Of a stretch of DNA of 64,000 bases, positions 43,764-53,589 are shown one piece after another. Under the pieces are notes generated by a model. It was not told where the DNA came from. It searched no databases and was given only the letters and a program-made list of their open reading frames with translations. The stretch covers positions 1 to 64,000 of the forward strand of contig DATDPU010000039.1 of the NCBI GenBank assembly GCA_035292585.1. The letters are read 5' to 3'. This stretch comes from DASSFZ01 sp035292585 (GTDB taxonomy: Bacteria; Chloroflexota; Anaerolineae; Fen-1058). Numbering within the stretch: the stretch's first letter is position 1; each line of letters opens with the position of its first letter. The position numbers and the translations under genes are program-made.

Positions 43764-43850
43764 CGGCCCCCACTGCTGCCGGATGCGGGCGATGGCCTCT
43801 GCCTCCTCCGGCCTGCCCTCGCCGGAGGCAGGGGGTGCAGGGACAGGCGG

Positions 43851-44250
43851 GCAAGTGCGGGAGGGCGCAGAGGATTTCCGAGTTAGTTTGTGAGTTCTCT
43901 GCGCACGTTGCGGTGAAATTCTGTCCGATTGCTGACGGGAGCAAGGGATCGACCAACTATGGAAAGGAAAAAGTTGTATTATGATTGCTGGTATATACCC
44001 ACGCGCCCCGATAAACGAACGCGAAGAAGTCCCTTGAATGGACTAAGTGCCTTGCGTACTTGGTTATGTCCTGTCTTGGTGGTAATGCAATGGGAAGTAC
44101 CGGGCAGCCTATATACAGACGATTCTTGAGACTCAGCAGATATGCCCAGTTTGTATCTCGTTTTACGCGTATCGCTATATTACTACATGTACCGGTACAT
44201 TGCCAGCAGATGTGCACCGGGCTAAGGTAAGGAAGGAGAGTGGAGATTAC
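43851..44250. other. AT-richer boundary region upstream of the GAF gene
   Basis: No gene is seen. Base composition falls clearly here relative to the left flank. It contains the 14-bp palindrome 44187-44200 and weak promoter-like hexamers (TTGTAT at 44151-44156, TATATT at 44176-44181). Confidence 0.45.
44187..44200. promoter_or_regulatory. Perfect 14-bp palindrome, candidate operator
   Basis: ATGTACCGGTACAT is a perfect palindrome just downstream of a -10-like TATATT and 50 bp before the TTG start of the GAF gene. This is a position expected for a repressor operator. No second copy was found in the window by eye. Confidence 0.45.
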
Positions 44251-45207
44251 TTGACTAAACGAAGAATTAAGCAACAGGTACCGGCAAGTCACCGTCAGGA
44301 AAAACTATTGAGCACTGAAAGCGATGCCCCACTGCTTAATGCGGAGGGTGCATCGCTCTTACTGGCTAAGAACCACGACCAGCTTGAGTTTGCCGTAGTC
44401 AGTGGGCCGAGCGCGGACAAGCTGCAAGGCCAGACTATTCCAGCTTCTGAAGGTGTCGCCAGCGAAGTGCTACAGACCGGGCAGCCAGTTTTGGAAAGCG
44501 GCCGGTCCGCTCGGAAGCGGGTTTATCAAGGTGTTGAAGCAGTCAGTGGTTACCGTACCCAGGCGATAATTGCTGCTCCGCTCAAATTCGACGATCAAGT
44601 CGTTGGAGTGATCGAAGCGGTTAATAGGCAACCGGGCGTCTTTCGTGCCGATGACCTAAAGACATTGGAGATCGTGTCCAGGTTGGTCGCTGCGTCTATT
44701 GAGTACATTCTTCAGCAGGAGGTGCCTAAGGGACGCAATGGCGAGTTGGCTGTTCTGAGCTCGACGAGCGAGATTATCTCTTCAGCTCTGAAATCGAATG
44801 AGCTGCTTTACAATTTGGTCATGGCAATTTTACATGGTGTGGCGTATGTTGCTGGTGAGTCTCCGACCACCGTCGGTGTAAAGAAGCTTGGACAACCAGC
44901 GCCATTTGACGCATGGTTAAATCAGGTTTTTGATGAAACGATCACGAAGCTGCGTAAACACAAGCGAGCAACACACCCAACGAAGTACGAGAAGATGCTG
45001 GAAATTGCGCGGAAGAAGGGTTTTAGAAACATCTGCATCAATGATTTCGTACTACTCTTTCCACGTGCCAAAGACCGCAAGCGGCAGGCATTAGCCTATC
45101 TTGGCAAGTTGAATCGCAAGCATCTGAATCCTCGAGGTGTCCACATCGGTGCGCTCCGGCGCGGGCTTCCCTATGAAGTGCTTGTCATAGACCGGGAAGT
45201 CGAATAA
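44251..45207 (+). CDS. GAF-domain protein with basic C-terminal domain of unknown type
   Basis: A 318-residue soluble protein. The GAF domain covers about residues 30-140 (AEGASLLLAKNHDQLEFAVV, QTIPASEGVASEVLQTGQPV, AIIAAPLKFDDQVVGVIEAVNR). The C-terminal about 110 residues are very basic (FDETITKLRKHKR, KYEKMLEIARKKGFRNICIN, RAKDRKRQALAYLGKLNRKH). They may bind nucleic acid, but I recognise no family. I prefer TTG 44251, with GGAG 5 bp before it; the frame also allows TTG 44200. Codon usage is less GC-biased than in the flanks, suggesting acquisition. It is followed by a tiny HTH-like ORF and the vWA gene. Confidence 0.65.
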   Translation: MTKRRIKQQVPASHRQEKLLSTESDAPLLNAEGASLLLAKNHDQLEFAVVSGPSADKLQGQTIPASEGVASEVLQTGQPVLESGRSARKRVYQGVEAVSGYRTQAIIAAPLKFDDQVVGVIEAVNRQPGVFRADDLKTLEIVSRLVAASIEYILQQEVPKGRNGELAVLSSTSEIISSALKSNELLYNLVMAILHGVAYVAGESPTTVGVKKLGQPAPFDAWLNQVFDETITKLRKHKRATHPTKYEKMLEIARKKGFRNICINDFVLLFPRAKDRKRQALAYLGKLNRKHLNPRGVHIGALRRGLPYEVLVIDREVE

Positions 45208-45277
45208 CCACTCTACTCTGTTAACCACAGTTTATCATCAATAAGGCGGCGAGCCGTCAGCCAGTATTTTTGATTCC

Positions 45278-45286
45278 TGATACAAT
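45278..45286 (+). promoter_or_regulatory. Extended -10 upstream of the small HTH-like ORF and vWA gene
   Basis: TGATACAAT at 45278-45286 with no clear -35, in the space after the GAF gene. Confidence 0.4.
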
Positions 45287-45331
45287 TACGGAGTAGTTAG
45301 CTGACCTTAGTCTGTTTATTATGTCGGCCGA

Positions 45332-45490
45332 GTGAGGGGGGCAGAATTGCCGGACGGCACTGGCAACAAGGATCTCAATATCCGTCAAGTTGCCCAGATG
45401 ACGGGCTTGTCAGTGGAGCAGCTCCATCGGCTAACGAAATATCTCGCAAGCCGCGAGATCGGAGACGAATCAGCTAAAGCTGGCGAGTGA
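45332..45490 (+). CDS. Small HTH-like protein (52 residues)
   Basis: The frame from GTG 45332, or more probably TTG 45347 with the purine tract AGGGGGG before it, encodes about 47-52 residues. The core is NIRQVAQMTGLSVEQLHRLT, with the spacing of a helix-turn-helix. The tail is KYLASREIGDESAKAGE. It is too short for a family assignment. It ends 52 bp before the preferred vWA start and could regulate that gene. Confidence 0.4.
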   Translation: MRGAELPDGTGNKDLNIRQVAQMTGLSVEQLHRLTKYLASREIGDESAKAGE

Positions 45491-45542
45491 ATCAGCGGGT
45501 GTGTCACGAGTAATGGCGGAAGTAAATAGGAGGAGACCGCCA

Positions 45543-48020
45543 GTGAGTGAAGAGCCTGTTCAGGGGCCACCCACAGAAGAGTCAGTTGCTAAGGATCCCG
45601 ACGGGGTAGTATCCGCGGACGTCTCTAAGGAGACGCTGCCCGTGGCCCAGTTCTCAGCGCCTCTCGCCAGGCTGCCTTCAAATCGCACGCGTAATTCCGA
45701 GCGGCCGCGGTCGTCTCCCCGGACGTTCGTTCAGAATTTGGCAAGTTCGTTCTGGGCTAGATTCATTTTTATACTTCTAACCTTCCTCTTCCTCCTCCGG
45801 TTGCTGCTGCCCGCTCAACTTGGAAGCAGCGACTGGTTCAGCCACTTTGTGTTGGCTGAATCCATCGTGATTCTTTCTGGTATCGCGAGTTTCTGTATAC
45901 AACTCCTGGCAGACGATTACTTGCGCCAGGTCCAGGCGCAATCGAGGAAACCAAGGCTCAAGCGGTCGCTCCTCGCGGGTGTACTCGTTTTCTCAACCGC
46001 CCAGGCACTTTTACTCACTGAGTTAGCTGTAAGGACGCCCCCGGAAACGCCTGGTGCTGGAGCGCCCACAGCGCCAGCTACCCAGGTGCCCAGATGGCCC
46101 ACTGAGGAATCGCCCACGCTAGCGCCCGATACTGAGCCGACTGAGATGCCAACGGAACCGGCAACTCCTGAACCACCAAGTTCGCCTGCATTGCCGCTTT
46201 CGCCGACGCCGCCCGTCGTACCGCCACCGACGGAGGTCGCCCCCGGTCCAACTCGAGAGCCAACAGAATTGTCACCGAGCCTACCTACACCCACACAGAA
46301 AGTGGAGACGCCGACCGTACAACCGCCTCGCATCAAGTTTTGGGTCGAGCCCAACCCGATCTACGCCGGCCAATGTACTTTACTGATCGGGCAGATTGAG
46401 AATGCTCGCGAAGTATACCTAAATGGAAAACCGGTGAGTACGTCCTTCATCCAAGATGAATGTCCGCCCATCACCTGGGATTACCGCTTGGAAGTGGTCG
46501 GCCTGGACGGAGTAATGATTACACGCATCATCACTGTTCATGTCATGTCTCTTCCGGCAACGACATTGCAACCTTCGCCGACGCCGAGAGGCACTGCGAC
46601 TTCGACGCCGACCAACACACCCACGCCGGAGAACACATATACGCCGACTCCAACTAATGTCTGTATTCCTTCTCAGCGTCCCGTCGATGTCATTCTGGTG
46701 CTAGATCGTTCCGGCTCGATGGCGGGACAGCCTCTGGCCGATGCCAAGCAGGCCGCCAAGTCGTTCATCGATGCGATGCACCTGTCCGTAGATCAGGTAG
46801 GGCTCCTTACCTTCGCAGCCCAGGCGCGTCTTGAGACTCGGCTGACGAACCAAGGTGACCAGGTTAAGCAGGCTATCGATGCACTATCAGCGGTTGACCG
46901 CGATACCAACATAGGCGCTGGTATCATTCAGGCTCAAGATGAGTTGGTCAGCAGCCGGCACAATTCATCGGCACTGCCGGTGATCATTTTGCTCTCGGAC
47001 GGCCGACCCACCACAGGGGATGTGTCGGTGGCTGCTCAGGCGGCCAAGCAAGCCGGGACGCGAATCATAACCATCGGCCTGGGCGAGGACGTGGATCACG
47101 AGCTGATGCGCGCGATCGCGTCTACAGAATCGGGCTATTATCATGCTCCTACATCGGAAGGTCTCCTGGAAATCTATATAAGTATTGCCAGAACACTTTA
47201 CTGCGACCCGGCGACCACAACACCACTGCCGACGACTGACACGCCCACCCCGACCTTGAGTCCAGCGCCGACTTCGACTGTAGCGCCGACGTTTGAACCG
47301 AGCGAAACGCCAACGGCAACCATCACGCCCACACCGATATGGACGATTACACCGACCTTTTCGCCCACTCCCACGCCGCAGCCGTCGCCAATTGCCTGTC
47401 CCGTGGAACCTGCACCAGGCAGATACCTCATCCTCTTCGATGGAAGCATGATTCGCTCCGATAAGACTGCAGCTCAGGCGCAGGTCGGACCGGTTCTCGC
47501 TGCTATCCCGACGGGAGTATACGAGGTAACACTTGTGTCATACGACGCGCATGCCCAGCAACCACAACAGCACCAACCGGCAGAGAGTTGGTACCTGATT
47601 CTCAAGGATGATCTAGGCTCTGTCATCGCAACGACGAATCCGATCGGCGACTTGCCAGACGCTCAGGACCGGTTAGTTGAGGTTGTCGAGCAGCGTCTGC
47701 TTGTCGCGCAACCTGCTACATTGGCTATCGCCTTCCACAACGCATATCCAGCATCAAATCCGAATAGCGTCATCCCGGTTTGCGCTGCCTTCGACGCGCG
47801 CGAGACAAGTACACCGACTCCGACTCTGTCGCCGACGCCAACGCCGCGCCAACATGCGACACTTTCGCCTTCACCTACTGTTGAGTCAAGCTCTACGCCA
47901 ACTCCAGCTAGTACGGCTAACGCCACGCTGCTCCCAACCCCAACGCCCAGCGCGAGCTTGACTCTGCCCCCGTTGCCAACCGCAACCCCCACACCTACCA
48001 CTAAATCGACCGACGAGTAA
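45543..48020 (+). CDS. Large Thr/Pro-rich membrane protein with von Willebrand A domain
   Basis: An 825-residue protein. The cytoplasmic N-terminus (about 65 residues) precedes three hydrophobic segments: FIFILLTFLFLLRLLLPA, FVLAESIVILSGIASFCIQL and SLLAGVLVFSTAQALLLTEL. Outside lie Thr/Pro linkers alternating with folded domains. First comes an Ig-like module with two Cys (about 260-335). Then a vWA domain with MIDAS DRSGSM and LLSDGRPTTGD (about 380-560). Last is an unrecognised beta domain from CPVEPAPGRYLILFDGSM to CAAFDAR (about 620-755), followed by a Thr/Pro tail. I chose GTG 45543 because AGGAGGAG stands 7 bp upstream; GTG 45501 and ATG 45513 are alternatives. Confidence 0.75.
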   Translation: MSEEPVQGPPTEESVAKDPDGVVSADVSKETLPVAQFSAPLARLPSNRTRNSERPRSSPRTFVQNLASSFWARFIFILLTFLFLLRLLLPAQLGSSDWFSHFVLAESIVILSGIASFCIQLLADDYLRQVQAQSRKPRLKRSLLAGVLVFSTAQALLLTELAVRTPPETPGAGAPTAPATQVPRWPTEESPTLAPDTEPTEMPTEPATPEPPSSPALPLSPTPPVVPPPTEVAPGPTREPTELSPSLPTPTQKVETPTVQPPRIKFWVEPNPIYAGQCTLLIGQIENAREVYLNGKPVSTSFIQDECPPITWDYRLEVVGLDGVMITRIITVHVMSLPATTLQPSPTPRGTATSTPTNTPTPENTYTPTPTNVCIPSQRPVDVILVLDRSGSMAGQPLADAKQAAKSFIDAMHLSVDQVGLLTFAAQARLETRLTNQGDQVKQAIDALSAVDRDTNIGAGIIQAQDELVSSRHNSSALPVIILLSDGRPTTGDVSVAAQAAKQAGTRIITIGLGEDVDHELMRAIASTESGYYHAPTSEGLLEIYISIARTLYCDPATTTPLPTTDTPTPTLSPAPTSTVAPTFEPSETPTATITPTPIWTITPTFSPTPTPQPSPIACPVEPAPGRYLILFDGSMIRSDKTAAQAQVGPVLAAIPTGVYEVTLVSYDAHAQQPQQHQPAESWYLILKDDLGSVIATTNPIGDLPDAQDRLVEVVEQRLLVAQPATLAIAFHNAYPASNPNSVIPVCAAFDARETSTPTPTLSPTPTPRQHATLSPSPTVESSSTPTPASTANATLLPTPTPSASLTLPPLPTATPTPTTKSTDE

Positions 48021-48081
48021 GCACCACCGAAGATTCTCCAGGAGTGATGCAAGTAGATTGGAGCGCAGTAGATAGGGTAAC

Positions 48082-48771
48082 TCACGCGATTATTCTGCTG
48101 AGGTGAGCGTGAGCGGCATCGGGCAGCCCGACGCGGAAGGGGCCCAAGCGCGTGTCGAGCGAGGCGACGAGTTCGAGGCTGAGGCGCACGCCGCCGACTT
48201 CGCGCGGCGCGGCCAACACGGCGTAGACGCTCTGGCAGCCGATCAAGGGGAAGCTGGCGTGGCGGGCAAACTGCCAGTAGGGGTTGCTCTCGCCCAGGCC
48301 GTAACACTGGATGACGGGGAATACGTTGTGATGCTCGATTTCGACGCCGGCTTCACCCAGGCTGACTTTGACGGCCTCGACGATTTTCAGATCGGGCTTG
48401 AGCGCGAGGGTGAACTTGCCTTTGTCTTCGGCCCTCACCCGCTACGGGTGGAGCTCGTGCGCGATGACGCTGCCCCCGCCCTGCCGCGGGCGCAGGTAGG
48501 CGGTGAAAGTTGCCTCGGCGTATTGCACGGACTTATCGTTGGGCGGATGCAGTGTGCAGGCCAGGCGCACGAGCGTGTAGTTGCGATCGGCGGCGGGGGG
48601 CGTCCACTTCTTGCCGAGCTGGCTTTCCAGCGCATCGGCCGCCGGCCACCATTCCGGCTCGCCGAGCGTCACCTTGGGGAGAGGCGCGGCGGTTCTGTAG
48701 GTTTGGCCGAGCGGCTGCAGGTAGCCTTCCCAGGCGACGCGCTCGATCTCGTTGGGGGTGACGAGGCGCAT
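48082..48771 (-). pseudogene. Uncharacterised protein gene interrupted by an in-frame TAG
   Basis: One minus-strand frame of 229 codons runs from ATG 48771 to the stop at 48082. It is broken only at codon 110 by TAG (48444-48442): ...SVIAHELHP-stop-RVRAEDKGKF.... Both halves read as one continuous domain, and the second half lacks a good independent start. The stop sits exactly in the loop of the hairpin CACCCG-CTA-CGGGTG. I recognise no family (VTPNEIERVAWEGYL, GLGESNPYWQFARHASFPL). It is a recent pseudogene, a sequencing error, or a read-through case. Confidence 0.6.
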
Positions 48772-48850
48772 GGCTTCACCTCTGCGGCGAGTATGAATTT
48801 GTGCATCGCGGCTTCAGTTTACAAGAGATTTCGTCGCATGGCAATGGGTG

Positions 48851-48879
48851 TTAAAAAGTAAGCCCCCGATTGGGGGCTT
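48851..48879 (-). terminator. Intrinsic terminator of uvrB
   Basis: On the minus strand: AAGCCCCCAATCGGGGGCTT (48879-48860), an 8-bp perfect stem, then ACTTTTTAA. It lies 9 bp after the uvrB stop. This is the clearest rho-independent terminator in the window. Confidence 0.85.
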
Positions 48880-48888
48880 CCATGCTTC

Positions 48889-50952
<2,064 letters not shown>

Positions 50953-50971
50953 GATTCTCTCCTGACAGTAA

Positions 50972-51011
50972 AGCGTGAAACGTGATAACGAATCATATCA
51001 CGTTTCACGCT
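50972..51011. repeat. Perfect 16-bp inverted repeat upstream of uvrB
   Basis: AGCGTGAAACGTGATA, 8-nt loop, TATCACGTTTCACGCT. It lies 19 bp upstream of the uvrB ATG and 12 bp after the stop of the lipoprotein gene. It may terminate the latter (no U-tract) or regulate uvrB. Confidence 0.75.
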
Positions 51012-51023
51012 GCACGCATCACC

Positions 51024-51773
51024 CTACGGCGTCGGCGTCGGGAAAGGGAACGGGAAAGGGAAGGGCGGGAAAGTCGGATAGGGGGTCGGCTGGACGCCGG
51101 TACACTCGGTTTCCGCGCAGGTGAGGACGATGCGCGCCGGCTCGAAGCCGTTGTTGTAGAAGTCGGCGTCGCCGATCTCGCCTTGCGCCCAGCGCGCGAC
51201 CGTGTCGCGGCGCAAGCGCAACACCGTATCGCTCGTGCCAGTCAAGTCGGTCGCGGCGATGTACAACACATAGAAAGGCTGGTCGATGTCGAGGAAGTGC
51301 GCGGCGGCGATTGTCTTGACAGTGTGCAGCATGTCGGCATAGCCCGGCCGATTGGCGATCGGGCTGGCGTACTGAATCATCAACTGGCCTTCGTCACCCG
51401 ACTTGAACCAGTACACGTTCGAGTCGATTCCCGCAGCGCGTAGCGCGGCCTTGATCACGACGGGCGCATCGGCGTGTGAGAGGGGCGGGTGACTAGAGTC
51501 AGGTCGGCGACTGGAGTCAGGTCGGCGACTGGAGTCGGGTCGGCGACTGGAGTCGCCTCCTACAGTAGGAATTGGACTGGGCGTTGTAGCTGACCTGAGG
51601 GTCGGTGAACTGGTCGGGCGTGCTGTGGGGATATCGGAGGGCGTGGCGCGCGGGCGCACGATGAATGGGCTGGGCGACGGCAAGGGCAGCGGGGTATTCG
51701 TCGGGCGAGTGTTGCGCGCCGGACCGCAGGCGGCGAGCGTGATGATCAGGAGCAAAGCGAGGAAGAGACGCAT
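51024..51773 (-). CDS. Lipoprotein with Thr/Pro linker and tandem-repeat segment
   Basis: A 249-residue exported lipoprotein. The signal MRLFLALLLIITLAACG has a lipobox with Cys16. A Pro/Ser/Thr linker follows, with a short repeat (RRPDSS three times) encoded by 18-bp tandem DNA repeats. A folded domain (about residues 120-220) contains GIDSNVYWFKSGDEGQLMIQYASPIANRP and ADFYNNGFEPARIVLTC (both partly shown by position). The Pro/Phe-rich tail ends PFPFPFPFPTPTP. I recognise no family. The start is ATG 51773; the longer reading lies inside the PHP gene region. Confidence 0.65.
   Translation of the reverse strand: MRLFLALLLIITLAACGPARNTRPTNTPLPLPSPSPFIVRPRATPSDIPTARPTSSPTLRSATTPSPIPTVGGDSSRRPDSSRRPDSSRRPDSSHPPLSHADAPVVIKAALRAAGIDSNVYWFKSGDEGQLMIQYASPIANRPGYADMLHTVKTIAAAHFLDIDQPFYVLYIAATDLTGTSDTVLRLRRDTVARWAQGEIGDADFYNNGFEPARIVLTCAETECTGVQPTPYPTFPPFPFPFPFPTPTP
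51491..51557. repeat. 18-bp tandem repeat inside the lipoprotein gene
   Basis: Four near-identical units of GCGACTGGAGTCAGGTCG. Each contains the palindrome GACTGGAGTC and encodes RRPDSS on the minus strand. The adjacent CTCCTACAGTAGGA resembles the GTAGGAG edge of intergenic hairpin repeats, so a repeat may have expanded into the linker. Confidence 0.85.
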
Positions 51774-51856
51774 GGGAGTTTGGTGGTTGGATAGTTGGAT
51801 GGATGGTTGGTTGAGGCGCGGCGGCGATAAACAATATGCGATATGCAATTCGCCCA

Positions 51857-52900
51857 TCAGCGCACGTAGATCGGATTGGAGTATATCCAGCCTCGCCCGC
51901 CGCGCATGACTTCGACCCGATAAGCGCCGGCTTCGGCGGTAGTGTACTTGAGCGTCCGCCCGCTGCGGCTGGCGACGACGCCTATGCCCGATCGGATCAG
52001 GCGGATGCGCGCGGATGCAGGCGTCTCGACTTCTAACGTGGCAGCCCCGGCGCGCTTCATCTCTTCGCCGATGCCGGCCGAGTTGGACATACTGCGCGCA
52101 GTGAAGCGAAAGCCGCGCGTGCTGCCCAGCAGATCGTAGCCGATCCAACACCGCCCTTGCGCCAGCGCGCGATAGATCGATTGCTTGTCAGCGCTCACGG
52201 CGCGGGTCAGCGGACGATCGACGAGCAGATGGACATTGACGCAACGGAAGAGATATTGATACGGGAACACCGTGCGTGTGATCGGGCCGAGCGTGTAGGT
52301 CGCGCCGTGCGCATCGGCCCCGCCGATCGCGGCGACGCGCCGCCCTTTGACGAGCAGGCTGTCCCACAGCGCCAGCGTCTGCCGGAACGGGCCGCGAATC
52401 GCGCCCTTGGGATTGAAGGCGTACCCAATCGCCAGCAGGCGATTGGGCAGGCGCGACTTGAACTCCGACATGTAGTTCCACAACTCGATGCCGGTGTATC
52501 CTTCGATCTCCCAATCGACCCAGGGCAGGCCCTCTTCGCCGATGAAGCGGAGTGGGTAATCGATGGGATGCGCCAGGAAGGTCAAGGCGTTGCGCTCGCG
52601 CGCGGCGTCGATCAAGCCTTGCGGCGACTCGGCATGCAGGCACAGCTCGGCGTCCGCGCCGTAGATCAGGCAGTGATTGGCCTGCGGCTGGCGGCGATTG
52701 TCGTGCACTTCCTCGCCGATCAACACCAGCACGTTGCCGTGGTAGCCTTCCGGCCCTTTGACCCACACATTGTGGTCGGTGGTGACAATAAAGTCGAGGC
52801 CGGCCGCTTCGGCCGCCCCGGCGATTTGGGCGTGATACCACTCGCCGTCCGAGAACGGCGTGTGCATGTGCAGGTTTCCGACGAGTTCTTGGATGGGCAT
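51857..52900 (-). CDS. PHP-domain metal-dependent phosphoesterase-like protein
   Basis: A 347-residue protein. The PHP fold carries NLHMHTPFSDGEWY (HxH), VTTDHNVWV, IGEEVHD, FLAHPIDYP and IGGADAHGATY, together the four metal-binding motifs of the PHP superfamily (related to histidinol phosphatase and PolIIIA PHP domains). The C-terminal about 100 residues form a beta-rich domain (ATLEVETPASARIRLIRSG onward). It is often annotated as CehA/McbA-like in similar architectures. The substrate is unknown. Confidence 0.8.
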   Translation of the reverse strand: MPIQELVGNLHMHTPFSDGEWYHAQIAGAAEAAGLDFIVTTDHNVWVKGPEGYHGNVLVLIGEEVHDNRRQPQANHCLIYGADAELCLHAESPQGLIDAARERNALTFLAHPIDYPLRFIGEEGLPWVDWEIEGYTGIELWNYMSEFKSRLPNRLLAIGYAFNPKGAIRGPFRQTLALWDSLLVKGRRVAAIGGADAHGATYTLGPITRTVFPYQYLFRCVNVHLLVDRPLTRAVSADKQSIYRALAQGRCWIGYDLLGSTRGFRFTARSMSNSAGIGEEMKRAGAATLEVETPASARIRLIRSGIGVVASRSGRTLKYTTAEAGAYRVEVMRGGRGWIYSNPIYVR

Positions 52901-52937
52901 AAGGTGAATGCAGAATCAGTAGTTCACGAAACGTCCC

Positions 52938-52988
52938 GTAGCCTAGGGCCTTGTGCCCGTTTTTGCCGCCCACAAGGGGCTAAACTAC
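52938..52988. repeat. Intergenic hairpin repeat family B, copy 3
   Basis: GTAGCCTAGGGCCTTGTGCC and CCCACAAGGGGCTAAACTAC form an imperfect inverted repeat. It is the best-formed copy of the family. It is followed at 53005-53035 by heptamer-like GAGAATGAGGAATGTAGAATG. Confidence 0.7.
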
Positions 52989-53040
52989 GGATTTCGTGAT
53001 GTACTGAGAATGAGGAATGTAGAATGCAGAATGAAGGAAA

Positions 53041-53454
53041 TTAATCGAACAGATCGAGCTGACCGGGCGGGTCGGGTTTTTCTGCTTTCGGCTTGAGCGT
53101 GTGGTAACCGTGCTGGGCTGCCCATTCGGGATCGGGGCCGCGCCAACCAAATTGGGCAAGATCGATGCGACCGCGCTCGTCAAACTTGACGCCTTCCGCT
53201 TCGAGCCGCTTGCGCTGGATTTCCGCGCCGCGACCGGCGCGTGGGCTGATTTTGCCCTGGGCGTTGATCACCCGCTGCCAGGGCGCCTCCGGGTCGTCGA
53301 CGCCCGCCATGGCGTAGCCGACCAAGCGTGCGTCGCAGCCCGCGCCGACGATCTTCGCTACGTCGCCGTAGGTCGTCACTTTGCCCCACGGCGCCTGCTT
53401 GACAACTTCGTAGATGCGCGGGAAGAGCGCTTTTTCTTCAGGGTTGAGATTCAC
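53041..53454 (-). CDS. Alkyltransferase-like (ATL) protein of the MGMT family
   Basis: A 137-residue protein with the DNA-binding fold of O6-alkylguanine-DNA alkyltransferase (IYEVVKQAPWGKVTTYGDVAKI, then ARLVGYAMAG). The active-site PCHR is replaced by PWQRVINAQGKIS. Trp in place of the acceptor Cys is characteristic of ATL proteins, which bind alkylated guanine and recruit nucleotide excision repair rather than remove the alkyl group. Notably uvrB is 2 kb away. The GTG start at 53454 coincides with the transcription start predicted from the promoter 53462-53490, hence leaderless. A longer upstream reading is rejected. Confidence 0.85.
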   Translation of the reverse strand: MNLNPEEKALFPRIYEVVKQAPWGKVTTYGDVAKIVGAGCDARLVGYAMAGVDDPEAPWQRVINAQGKISPRAGRGAEIQRKRLEAEGVKFDERGRIDLAQFGWRGPDPEWAAQHGYHTLKPKAEKPDPPGQLDLFD

Positions 53455-53461
53455 GCGGGGG

Positions 53462-53490
53462 ATTATAGCGGGAGGGAGTGTTAGGGTCAA
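53462..53490 (-). promoter_or_regulatory. Promoter of the ATL gene (leaderless, minus strand)
   Basis: On the minus strand: TTGACC (53490-53485), 17-bp spacer, TATAAT (53467-53462). The GTG start is 7 bp after the -10. Confidence 0.7.
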
Positions 53491-53520
53491 GCATTTGGCG
53501 GAGTGGGTAATGCTTGACCC
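53484..53520. promoter_or_regulatory. Palindrome spanning two divergent -35 elements
   Basis: GGGTCAAGCATT (53484-53495) and AATGCTTGACCC (53509-53520) are perfect 12-bp inverted arms around 13 bp. Each arm carries TTGACC, the -35 of the ATL promoter leftward and of the Phd-like gene rightward. A protein dimer binding here could control both genes at once. Confidence 0.65.
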
Positions 53521-53543
53521 GCAGCCCCGACGAGTGCTATAGT
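53514..53543 (+). promoter_or_regulatory. Promoter of the Phd-like/HDRGG gene
   Basis: TTGACC (53514-53519), 18-bp spacer, TATAGT (53538-53543), with the TGC extension. Confidence 0.65.
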
Positions 53544-53589
53544 ACGGTCGCCATCCGGAGAACCCATCAATCAAAGGAGGATCGACGCC

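Noticed and set aside
43525..43956. 143-codon minus-strand ORF near the island border
   Set aside because: Pro/Arg/Gly/His-rich shadow. The other minus frame (43404-43850) has the protein-like sequence.
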